DNA from: Kribbella sp. VKM Ac-2569
Lineage (GTDB): Bacteria > Actinomycetota > Actinomycetes > Propionibacteriales > Kribbellaceae
Reading direction: 5' to 3'
Assembly: GCF_004216905.1 (NCBI RefSeq)
Contig: NZ_SGXJ01000001.1
Coordinates: 62,001 to 126,000 of the forward strand
Length of the DNA stretch: 64,000 nt
Shown: positions 44,016 to 51,055 of the stretch, in pieces
Numbering within the stretch: the stretch's first letter is position 1
How the letters are laid out: each line of letters opens with the position of its first letter
Position numbers and translations under genes: made by a program
The notes under the pieces: model-generated
What the model saw: only the letters and a program-made list of their open reading frames with translations
Told to the model about the DNA's origin: nothing
Database searches by the model: none

Positions 44016-44729
44016 TTACGAACGCGGGAGGCGCGAGCGGACCAACGCGGTGTGCAGACGGACGGTGAGGGCGGCCAGCTCCGCGGTCTGTTCGGTACGG
44101 CGGGGGCCCGTGACCTGTTCGATCAGGCCGACCTCGCGGTCCGCCGCCGTACGGAACGCCCGCAGGTGCCGCGGTTCGAGGCCGTACGCCGCCAGCTCGG
44201 CCGCGACCTGCGCGATCACGATCGCGTCGCCGCCGTAGTGGTTGCCGCTGGCTACCACCAGGCCGTGACTCTCCAGCTCGTCGAGCAGTTCGGACGGTAC
44301 GCCGGCAGCCGCCAGCAACTCGTCCCGGGTCAGCCGCAGCTCGGTGCTCGCGGCACCGAAGTCGTCCGCGACGGGTTGACCCGGTGTCTGCGGCAACGAA
44401 CTCGGCGCGACCGGTGGACCGGCAGCGGCCGGCTGCAGGCCGCGGTCGATCGCACCGAGGTGTTCCTTGATCACTTTCAGCGGCAGGTACTGGTCGCGTT
44501 GCGCGGTCAGCACGTACCGCAACCGGTCGAGGTCGGCGGCACTGAACTTGCGGTAGCCGGACGCCGTGCGGGCAGGCGTCACCAGCCCCTCGGCCTCCAG
44601 GAAGCGGATCTTGGAGATCGTGACGTCAGCGAACTCGGCCTGCAGGAGCTGCAGCACCTCTCCGATGCCGCGGCCGCCCGCAGGCGCATCGCCGGTGGGC
44701 TCAGGTGCGCTGGGATCAGGCTTGGCCAC
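44016..44729 (-). CDS. MerR-family regulator (Rv1828-like)
   Basis: A 237-residue protein with a MerR winged helix near the N-terminus: IGEVLQLLQAEFADVTISKIRFLEAEGLVTPARTASGYRKF, then LPLKVIKEHLGAIDRGL. The longer C-terminal part is helical and may bind a ligand. It overlaps the FHA gene by 14 bp, so the two are made together. The mycobacterial Rv1828 occupies the same slot after garA. Confidence 0.9.
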   Translation of the reverse strand: MAKPDPSAPEPTGDAPAGGRGIGEVLQLLQAEFADVTISKIRFLEAEGLVTPARTASGYRKFSAADLDRLRYVLTAQRDQYLPLKVIKEHLGAIDRGLQPAAAGPPVAPSSLPQTPGQPVADDFGAASTELRLTRDELLAAAGVPSELLDELESHGLVVASGNHYGGDAIVIAQVAAELAAYGLEPRHLRAFRTAADREVGLIEQVTGPRRTEQTAELAALTVRLHTALVRSRLPRS

Positions 44730-45264
44730 TGGCGTAGTACACCAGCCGGTACTTACCGATCTGCACCTCGTCGCCGTTGGTCAGCTGGACCTCGTCGATC
44801 CGGTCACGGTTGACGTACGTGCCGTTCAGGCTGCCGACGTCGCGGACCTTCACGCCGTACGGGTCCCGGCGGAACTCGGCGTGCCGGCGCGAGACCGTCA
44901 CGTCGTCGAGGAAGATGTCGCTGTCCGGGTGCCGGCCGGCGGTGACGACGTCGACATCGAGCAGGAAGCGGCTGCCCGCGTTCGGACCGCGCTGGACGAT
45001 CAGCAGGGCGGACCCGGCCGGCAGCGCGCCGACCGCGGCCGCGTCGTCCGCGGACAGCGGCTCGCCGGTACGCTCCGGCTCCGGCTCGGCACCGATCGGG
45101 GTCAGCATCGCCGTGTCGGTGACACCCGGCGTCGGCTGCTGCGCCGGCTGAGGAGCCGCCGGGGCTGCCGCCGGGCGGTCCGCGCCAGGCAGCATCGCTC
45201 CGCACTGCGAGCAGAACCGGCTGCCCTCGGAGTTCTCGTGCCCGCACTGGTTGCAGAACGGCAT
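44716..45264 (-). CDS. garA: GarA/OdhI-like FHA protein with N-terminal zinc ribbon
   Basis: A 182-residue protein. Residues 1-25 hold a double CxxC zinc ribbon (CNQCGHENSEGSRFCSQCG). A Pro/Ala linker follows, then an FHA domain with GRHPDSDIFLDDVTVSRRHAEF and DVGSLNGTYVNRDRI. GarA and OdhI, when not phosphorylated, inhibit 2-oxoglutarate dehydrogenase and NAD-glutamate dehydrogenase. Their ETTSVFRAD phospho-motif is not seen; TDTAML sits at about the same place before the FHA domain. The zinc ribbon is absent from mycobacterial GarA. The gene symbol rests on synteny and the FHA match. Confidence 0.88.
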   Translation of the reverse strand: MPFCNQCGHENSEGSRFCSQCGAMLPGADRPAAAPAAPQPAQQPTPGVTDTAMLTPIGAEPEPERTGEPLSADDAAAVGALPAGSALLIVQRGPNAGSRFLLDVDVVTAGRHPDSDIFLDDVTVSRRHAEFRRDPYGVKVRDVGSLNGTYVNRDRIDEVQLTNGDEVQIGKYRLVYYASGQA

Positions 45265-45349
45265 GCTGTGATCCTCCCGATCGCCGGTGGTCCGGCGACG
45301 TTTTCGATAGACCCCGTGGTAACAGTGTGACTTTCTGGAACAAACAGAG

Positions 45350-45381
45350 GGACCTCAACCCTCGACCAGCGGTTGAGGTCC
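45350..45381 (-). terminator. Hairpin terminator after gcvH
   Basis: GGACCTCAACC (45350-45360) and GGTTGAGGTCC (45371-45381) form a perfect 11-bp stem with a 10-nt loop. On the minus strand it is followed by CTCTGTTTGTTCC. It starts 9 bp after the gcvH stop and separates the pgsA-to-gcvH operon from garA. Confidence 0.75.
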
Positions 45382-45389
45382 GTAACTTA

Positions 45390-45773
45390 TCAGCCTTGGT
45401 CGAGCTGGCCCTGGTAGGCCTCGGCGTCCATCAGCGCGGCCACCTCGGCGGTGTCCTCGACCTCGATGTCGAGCAGCCAGCCCTCGCCGTACGGGTCGCC
45501 GTTCACCAGGTCCGGCTGGTCGGCCAGCGCCTCGTTGACAGCGGTCACCGTGCCGTTCACCGGGGCGAACAGGTCGCTCACGCTCTTGGTCGACTCCAGC
45601 TCGCCACAGGCGTCGCCGGCCCGCACCACGCTGCCGACGTCGGGCAGCTGCACGTACACGATGTCACCGAGCTGGTCCTGCGCGAAGTCGGTGATGCCGA
45701 CCCGCACAGGTCCTTCCTCGCCGGCCTTCAGCCACTCGTGCTCGGCCGTGTACTTCAGGTCTTCGGGGTACAC
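45390..45773 (-). CDS. gcvH: Glycine cleavage system H protein
   Basis: A 127-residue lipoyl carrier. The lipoylated lysine is Lys63 in ELESTKSVSDLFAPVNG. It shuttles the aminomethyl group between P, T and L proteins. GTG 45773 has GAGGACAAAG upstream; the protein begins YPEDLKYTAEHEWL, the standard start. It is last in an operon with two DUF881 genes, sbp and the phosphatidyltransferase gene, as in Rv1822-Rv1826. Confidence 0.97.
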   Translation of the reverse strand: MYPEDLKYTAEHEWLKAGEEGPVRVGITDFAQDQLGDIVYVQLPDVGSVVRAGDACGELESTKSVSDLFAPVNGTVTAVNEALADQPDLVNGDPYGEGWLLDIEVEDTAEVAALMDAEAYQGQLDQG

Positions 45774-45787
45774 CTTTGTCCTCGTTT

Positions 45788-46627
45788 CTACTTCGTGGGG
45801 CTGGGCGCCGGGCGAGCGTAACGATGCTCCTCCGGCGCGTGCAAGGCAGTGATCGCGACGTTCTCGAGCTCGTTGACCTCGGCGGTTCCGCCCACCTGCG
45901 GGCCGGTCACCTCGCTGACCAGACCGCCCGGGAAGTTCGCCGCCTCGGACAGGTTGTGGGACTCCCCGATCGCCTCGATGACATACGGCGCGTTCACCTT
46001 CTGGCCGTCGATCCCGATCCCCGGGGCGTCGTCGACGAAGTCGGTGCTGGCCACCACCCGGACCGCTCCGTTGATCTGGATGGCCTCGGCGCCGGCGTCC
46101 CGCAGTTCCTCGATCGCGTCCAGCAGGTTGCTCGAGGTCATCTTGCCCTGCGGGTCGTTCAGCGTGATCCGGACCCCCGGGCCCTGCGCGGGCAGCGTAC
46201 CGGCCAGGATGCCGAGGGTGCGGACCTGGGCCTCGGCCTGCTCGCGGGCGGTCTGCGCCTTGTCGGCGCTGGAGGACAGCGAGTTCTTCCGCTCCTCCAG
46301 GTCGGCGATCTCGCTCTCCAGCCGCCGGGTGTTCTGCCCGAGGCCGTCGAGGATCGCGATCAGGTCCTCCCGGCGGGCGTTCTGGTAACCGTCGTCGGCC
46401 CGGTTCACCCGGACCTGCACGACCGCGACACAGGCCACCAGCGCGAGCACGACGGCGACGATCGCCTGGCCGCGGGACGGCTTGAACCCGGCCCGCAACC
46501 GGCGCAGCGCCAGGTTCGGCGTCCGCGGCTTCGGCATCGGCGTCGGGGTCTGCGGCTGCGGCTGCTCGACCACAGGCTGCTCGGCCTTCTCCGGCTGTTC
46601 CGGCTTGTCCGGCTTCTCGTCGCTCAT
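45788..46627 (-). CDS. DUF881-family membrane protein (Rv1825-like)
   Basis: A 279-residue protein with a proline- and glutamine-rich cytoplasmic N-terminus, one transmembrane helix (AIVAVVLALVACVAVVQV), a coiled-coil stalk (RREDLIAILDGLGQNTRRLESEIADLEERKNSL, in part) and a C-terminal domain with GPGVRITLND and INGAVRVVAS. The family is found with sbp in many Gram-positive bacteria and is thought to act at the envelope or division site. Its function is not settled. Confidence 0.9.
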   Translation of the reverse strand: MSDEKPDKPEQPEKAEQPVVEQPQPQTPTPMPKPRTPNLALRRLRAGFKPSRGQAIVAVVLALVACVAVVQVRVNRADDGYQNARREDLIAILDGLGQNTRRLESEIADLEERKNSLSSSADKAQTAREQAEAQVRTLGILAGTLPAQGPGVRITLNDPQGKMTSSNLLDAIEELRDAGAEAIQINGAVRVVASTDFVDDAPGIGIDGQKVNAPYVIEAIGESHNLSEAANFPGGLVSEVTGPQVGGTAEVNELENVAITALHAPEEHRYARPAPSPTK

Positions 46628-46629
46628 GC

Positions 46630-46962
46630 TCAGGCCCGGAAGATGTGCCGGCGGATCGCGGCCATGTTGGTGAAGATGCGGATGCCGAGGACGACGACCA
46701 CACCGGTGGACAGCTGCGAACCGACGCCGAGCTGGTCGCCCAGGTACACGATCAGGGCCGCGATCAGCACGTTGGACACGAACGACACCACGAACACCTT
46801 GTCGTCGAAGATCCCGTCCAGGAACGCGCGCAGCGCCCCGAACACCGCGTCCAGCGCGGCCACCACCGCGATCGGCAGGTACGGCTGCGCCCAGTCCGGT
46901 ACGTCGGGCGCCACCAGCAGACCGACGACGACACCGATCACCAGCCCGAGTACGGCGATCAT
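46630..46962 (-). CDS. sbp: Small basic protein (Sbp/DUF1290, Rv1824-like)
   Basis: A 110-residue membrane protein with three hydrophobic segments: MIAVLGLVIGVVVGLLVA, LPIAVVAALDAVFGALRAFL and VSFVSNVLIAALIVYLGDQLG. ATG 46962 overlaps the DUF881 stop by 4 bp. Sbp neighbours DUF881 genes near division operons in Firmicutes and Actinobacteria. The role is unknown. Confidence 0.9.
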   Translation of the reverse strand: MIAVLGLVIGVVVGLLVAPDVPDWAQPYLPIAVVAALDAVFGALRAFLDGIFDDKVFVVSFVSNVLIAALIVYLGDQLGVGSQLSTGVVVVLGIRIFTNMAAIRRHIFRA

Positions 46963-47801
46963 CTCGTTCTCACCTTCGCGTAGCGCAACGCGATGGTCGC
47001 ATCGGCCGGCACCAGCAAGGAGTCCTCCGTCGTGATCGTCATCCGGACATCGAAGTTGCTCACCAGGTACTGCACCCACTGCCCGCCCGAGCTCTGGGCG
47101 AACCGGGCCGGCATGGTCGCGGTGTCCCCGATCGCGAGCACCGTGTACGGCGGGGTCAGCGAACTGTAGTCAACGGTGATGGCACTGCCCGCACCGCGGA
47201 TCGCGGTCAGCGACGTGATCCGGTGACCGTTCACCGAGATCGCCTCCGCGCCGGACGTCCACAGGCCGTTGACCAGCTGCTGCAGGTCGACGTCGAGCAG
47301 CCGGCCTTCCTTCGCGTCGGCGTCCTTGGCGTCGTCGATCACCGCTTTGATCCCCGGGCCGGTCACCGCGATCGCTCCGGTCTGCAGCTCGAGGTCGTCG
47401 AGCTTCTGCTGCAGCGCGGCGCCCGTACTGTCGTTGCTCAGTCCGCTCGCCTGCAACCGGCGTACCTCGTCGGCGAGCCGGGACTGGTTGTTGCGCAGCT
47501 CGGTCAACCGGTTGTCGGCCTGGTTGATGCGGGTGATCAGCTCCTTGCGCTGCTTCTCCGCCTCCGGTGCGCTGCGGTAGTTCTGCGCGGCGGCGACCGC
47601 GAGCAGGAAGCCCAGTACGGCGGCGGCCACCACCAGCATCACCCGGTGCCGGGACCGGGTCTGTTTGCTGGCAGATTCGGAACGGGCCGCGACGGCGTAC
47701 CCCTCGTCGAGGGGATGCGCCATCAGGTTGTTCAGCAGCGACATCGACGCGTCGACGCGTCGCGGCTTCGGTGTCGTCTGCTCGGGGGCTTGCTGGGTCA
47801 C
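46959..47801 (-). CDS. DUF881-family membrane protein (Rv1823-like)
   Basis: A 280-residue paralogue of the other DUF881 protein: cytoplasmic N-terminus (about 55 residues), a transmembrane helix (VMLVVAAAVLGFLLAVAAA), a coiled-coil stalk and a C-terminal DUF881 domain with GPGIKAVIDD and AEAISVNGHRITSLTAIRG. GTG 47801 overlaps the phosphatidyltransferase stop (GTGA). The two paralogues flanking sbp may form a heteromeric envelope complex. Confidence 0.9.
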   Translation of the reverse strand: MTQQAPEQTTPKPRRVDASMSLLNNLMAHPLDEGYAVAARSESASKQTRSRHRVMLVVAAAVLGFLLAVAAAQNYRSAPEAEKQRKELITRINQADNRLTELRNNQSRLADEVRRLQASGLSNDSTGAALQQKLDDLELQTGAIAVTGPGIKAVIDDAKDADAKEGRLLDVDLQQLVNGLWTSGAEAISVNGHRITSLTAIRGAGSAITVDYSSLTPPYTVLAIGDTATMPARFAQSSGGQWVQYLVSNFDVRMTITTEDSLLVPADATIALRYAKVRTR

Positions 47802-48394
47802 CCGGCCGAGTCCTTGATCGGTTTGACCGTCTGGATCAGGTGCCGCAGCTGGGCGAAGTACAGCGCGCCGGCCCAGTAGTACAGACCGGTCCCCCAGATC
47901 GCGAACGCCCAGCCGAACACGCGGGCGAGCAGGTTGAGGGTGCTGTCGCCGTCGCCGAGCAGGAGCAGCGGGAACGCGTACAGCAGGCAGAACGTGGCGG
48001 ACTTGCCGAGGAAGTGCACCGGCAGCGCGTTGAACCCGCGGCGGTGCAGTGCCGGCAGCGTGAAGGTGAGCAGCAGGTCCCGCAGCGGCAGCGCGATCGC
48101 CAGCCACCACGGGATGATGTCGCGCAAGGCCAGGCCGATGACGGTCGCGAAGATGTACAGCCGGTCGGCCACCGGGTCGAGCATCTGACCCAGGCGACTG
48201 GTCTGGTTCATCCGGCGGGCGATCTGGCCGTCGGCCCAGTCGGTGAACCCGGAGATGGCCAGCACGAGCAGCGCCCAGCCGTCCTCCTTGGGTCCGAGGA
48301 CCAGCCACAGGAACAGCGGCACCCCCAGCAACCTCAGGAAGCTGAGCGCGTTCGGGATCGTCCACACCCGGTCGGACACTTCCAAGTCCGGCAC
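47798..48394 (-). CDS. CDP-alcohol phosphatidyltransferase (PgsA2/Rv1822-like)
   Basis: A 198-residue integral membrane enzyme with the full family signature DxxDGxxARx8Gx3Dx3D: DWADGQIARRMNQTSRLGQ then MLDPVADR (Asp52, Asp55, Asp73, Asp77). It transfers a phosphatidyl group from CDP-diacylglycerol to an alcohol, making phosphatidylglycerophosphate or cardiolipin. GTG 48394 has a strong GGGAGG site; an in-frame codon at 48415 lacks one. It is the first gene of the operon ending at gcvH. Confidence 0.92.
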   Translation of the reverse strand: MPDLEVSDRVWTIPNALSFLRLLGVPLFLWLVLGPKEDGWALLVLAISGFTDWADGQIARRMNQTSRLGQMLDPVADRLYIFATVIGLALRDIIPWWLAIALPLRDLLLTFTLPALHRRGFNALPVHFLGKSATFCLLYAFPLLLLGDGDSTLNLLARVFGWAFAIWGTGLYYWAGALYFAQLRHLIQTVKPIKDSAG

Positions 48395-48587
48395 GCGACC
48401 CCTCCCTCTCTCCACCCTGGATACCCGTTGTAACTCTACTGGGGAGCCTCGACAGGTTTACGCCCGGCGTCCCGGGGCAGGCCCCGACTTTCCCCTGATA
48501 CCAGAACGCGCCGTTTTTCCCTGCCGCTACGCCCGCGACGAACCGGTGACCCGATCGATACCCAAGGGTGATGCTTACCCTGAGCAG

Positions 48588-48956
48588 ATGAAGTTCCTGG
48601 TACTGATCTACGGCAACCCGGAGTCCCGGGCGGTATGGGACTCGATGACCGACGAACAGAAGAAGGAAGGCATGGCCGGGTACGCCGCTTTGCACGAGGC
48701 GCTCGCCGTGCAGGGTGAGCTGGTCGCGTCGGAGTCGCTCGACGCCCCCGAGCTGACCAAACAGGTCCTGGTCCGCGACGGTAAGCCGATGACGACGGAC
48801 GGTCCGTTCGCCGAGGTGAAGGAGCAACTGGCCGGGTTCTATCTGCTGGACTGCGACTCGATGGATCGCGCGGTGGAGATCGTCGCGCAGATCCCGGAGG
48901 CACCGTTCAGCGTCGTGGAAGTGCGACCCGTACGCGACCTCAGCGCCTTCAGCTGA
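48588..48956 (+). CDS. DGPF/YCII-family protein, partner of an ECF42 sigma factor
   Basis: A 122-residue YCII-fold protein. It begins MKFLVLIYGNPESRAVWDSM and contains the DGPF hallmark in TTDGPFAEVKEQLAGFYLLD. DGPF proteins are encoded beside ECF42 sigma factors and are probably among their targets, but are not typical anti-sigma factors. It overlaps the sigma gene by 1 bp (TGATG). Confidence 0.92.
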   Translation: MKFLVLIYGNPESRAVWDSMTDEQKKEGMAGYAALHEALAVQGELVASESLDAPELTKQVLVRDGKPMTTDGPFAEVKEQLAGFYLLDCDSMDRAVEIVAQIPEAPFSVVEVRPVRDLSAFS

Positions 48957-50158
48957 TGCTCGAGGAGCTGCTCCGCGAGCAGGCGCCACAGGTGCTCGGC
49001 GCATTGGTCCGGCGGTACGGCGACTTCGACGCTTGCGAGGACGCCGTACAAGAGGCCTTGCTGGCTGCGTCGCTGCAGTGGCCGGGTGAAGGTGTTCCGG
49101 CCAATCCGCGCAGCTGGCTGATCACTGTCGCCTCGCGGCGGCGGATCGAGGTACTGCGGAACGAGGCGGCCCGGACGCGGCGGGAAGAGACCGTCGCGTC
49201 GTGGAGTCCCCCGGAGCCTGCGTCGTCGGAGGACGACTCGCTGACGTTGCTGATGCTGTGCTGTCATCCGGCACTGACACCACAGTCGCAGGTGGCACTC
49301 ACGCTGCGCGCGGTCGGCGGGTTGACGACCGGTGAGATCGCGCGGGCATTTCTAGTGCCGGAGGCAACGATCGGGCAGCGGATCAGCCGGGCGAAGGCGA
49401 AGCTCCAGGGTGCGCGGTTCGCGATGCCGCCGGCCGCGGAGCAGCCCGAGCGGCTGGCCGCCGTACTGCATGTGCTCTACCTCGTCTTCAACGAGGGCTA
49501 CACGGCCTCATCCGGTACGTCGCTCCACCGGGTCGAACTGAGTGCGGAGGCGATCCGGTTGACGCGCCAACTGCACGCTTCGTTGCCGGCTGAGGGTGAG
49601 GTGTCCGGGCTGCTCGCGTTGATGCTGCTGACCGACGCGCGTCGGCCCGCCCGTACGACGGCCGACGGTGCGCTGGTGCCGTTGCCGGAGCAGGACCGGT
49701 CGTTGTGGGACAGGGCGGTGATTGCCGAGGGCACCGAGTTGATCGAGTCGACGTTGCGGTCGGCGCCGGTCGGGCCGTACCAGCTGCAGGCGGCGATCGC
49801 CGCGGTCCACGACTCGGCGGCGGACGCCGACGAGACCGACTGGCGCGAGATCCTGATGCTGTACGAACTGCTCGAGGCGACCGCGCCGGGTCCGATGGTG
49901 ACGCTGAACCGGATCGTCGCGGTCGCGATGGTGCACGGCCCGGCCGCCGGGCTGGCGTTGCTCGACGATGTGGATCCGGCGTTGAAGGAGCACCACCGGC
50001 TGGCCGCCGTACGGGCGCACCTGCTCGAGCTGTCCGGCGAAGGGGCTGCCGCGCGGTCGGCGTACGAGCTCGCCGCGCGGCTCACCCAGAGTCTTCCCGA
50101 GCAGCGCTACCTGCAGTCGCGCGCGGCTAACCTGCGATCTTCGGCCGGCCCCAGCTGA
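48956..50158 (+). CDS. ECF42-type RNA polymerase sigma factor
   Basis: A 400-residue sigma factor. Region 2 includes YGDFDACEDAVQEALLAAS, region 4 includes LTPQSQVALTLRAVGGLTTGEIARAFLVPEATIGQRISRAK. The long C-terminal extension has YLVFNEGYTASSG, the family mark (DUF6596), and TPR-like helices needed for activity in characterised ECF42 proteins. There is no anti-sigma gene; control is thought to lie in the extension. It overlaps the methyltransferase gene tail to tail by 32 bp. Confidence 0.93.
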   Translation: MLEELLREQAPQVLGALVRRYGDFDACEDAVQEALLAASLQWPGEGVPANPRSWLITVASRRRIEVLRNEAARTRREETVASWSPPEPASSEDDSLTLLMLCCHPALTPQSQVALTLRAVGGLTTGEIARAFLVPEATIGQRISRAKAKLQGARFAMPPAAEQPERLAAVLHVLYLVFNEGYTASSGTSLHRVELSAEAIRLTRQLHASLPAEGEVSGLLALMLLTDARRPARTTADGALVPLPEQDRSLWDRAVIAEGTELIESTLRSAPVGPYQLQAAIAAVHDSAADADETDWREILMLYELLEATAPGPMVTLNRIVAVAMVHGPAAGLALLDDVDPALKEHHRLAAVRAHLLELSGEGAAARSAYELAARLTQSLPEQRYLQSRAANLRSSAGPS

Positions 50159-50897
50159 GCTCGGCCTGGATCGTCAACTCCAGCAGGCCGTCCTTCGCGT
50201 ACGGGCGGACCGCGTCCTCGACGATCGCGTCGAAGTCGGCCGCTTCGTCGGTGGTCATCAGGTCGCGCGCCAGGCTCGACGTCGAGTGGAACTGCTCGAC
50301 GTAGTCCACGACCTTCTGGCGGTAGGTGACGGCTGCGGTCCGCGCCGTTCCTGTTAGATCGAGCAGGCCGCGGTCCCGGATCGCCTCGACGACGCTGTAC
50401 TTCGGATCGTGATCCTTCTTGCGCGAATGCTTCTGGATCGCCTGTACGACGCCGTCCCACCAGGGCATGTCCACCGGGCCGTGCTCGATGACGACGAGCT
50501 GGGCGTTCGGGGTCAGGTGCGGGACGATCCGCGCGAAGGTCTCCTCCCACGGCATCCAGTGAATGCTCGCCCCGGCCGTCACCAGTGCGTACGGGCCGTC
50601 GAGGTCGGCGGTTTCGATCGGGTTGACCTGCCAGGTGAGGTTCGGGTGGTCGCCGCCCGGGCGCTGCCTGCCCGCCGCGACCATCGGCGCCGAGAAGTCG
50701 ATCGCGTCGACGTGCTCGACCCGTGGCGCGAGTGGCCGCGCGATCGCGCCTTCGCCGGCGCCGATGTCGAGCACGCGCCGCGGCTCGTCGACGATCAGCT
50801 CCAGGAGCCGATCGAACACCTCGTCCGGGTACGGCGGCCGATGCTGATAGGCCTCCGCCACTGCCTCCTGCTGGAACGTCGCCGCAAGCTCAGTCAT
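50127..50897 (-). CDS. Class I SAM-dependent methyltransferase
   Basis: A 256-residue methyltransferase. It begins with YQHRPPYPDEVFDRLLELI, typical of UbiE/trans-aconitate-methyltransferase-like actinobacterial enzymes. Motif I is VLDIGAGEGAIARPLA, the acidic strand-2 residue is in VDAIDFSAPM, and the motif IV area is LVTAGASIHWM. The substrate is unknown. It is divergent from the glycosidase gene across a 158-bp gap with an inverted repeat. Confidence 0.85.
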   Translation of the reverse strand: MTELAATFQQEAVAEAYQHRPPYPDEVFDRLLELIVDEPRRVLDIGAGEGAIARPLAPRVEHVDAIDFSAPMVAAGRQRPGGDHPNLTWQVNPIETADLDGPYALVTAGASIHWMPWEETFARIVPHLTPNAQLVVIEHGPVDMPWWDGVVQAIQKHSRKKDHDPKYSVVEAIRDRGLLDLTGTARTAAVTYRQKVVDYVEQFHSTSSLARDLMTTDEAADFDAIVEDAVRPYAKDGLLELTIQAELSWGRPKIAG

Positions 50898-50990
50898 GTC
50901 TCGGAGCGTAGACCGGGCGGTAAGGCCCGATCACAGGTTTCTGCTGCCAGCCGACGGGCCCGGTCGTAACCTGCCCGACTCCTTCGAACA

Positions 50991-51038
50991 CGCGGCTGAA
51001 ACACACGCTTCCTACTTTGAGAGTCCACTTCAGCCGCG
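50991..51038. repeat. Perfect 10-bp inverted repeat upstream of the GH92 gene
   Basis: CGCGGCTGAA (50991-51000) and TTCAGCCGCG (51029-51038) are separated by 28 bp and end 17 bp before the glycosidase ATG. It could be an operator with two half-sites for a sugar-responsive regulator, or a leader stem just before the ribosome site (GAGGCGGTGATC). Confidence 0.55.
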
Positions 51039-51055
51039 CGAGGCGGTGATCCGCG

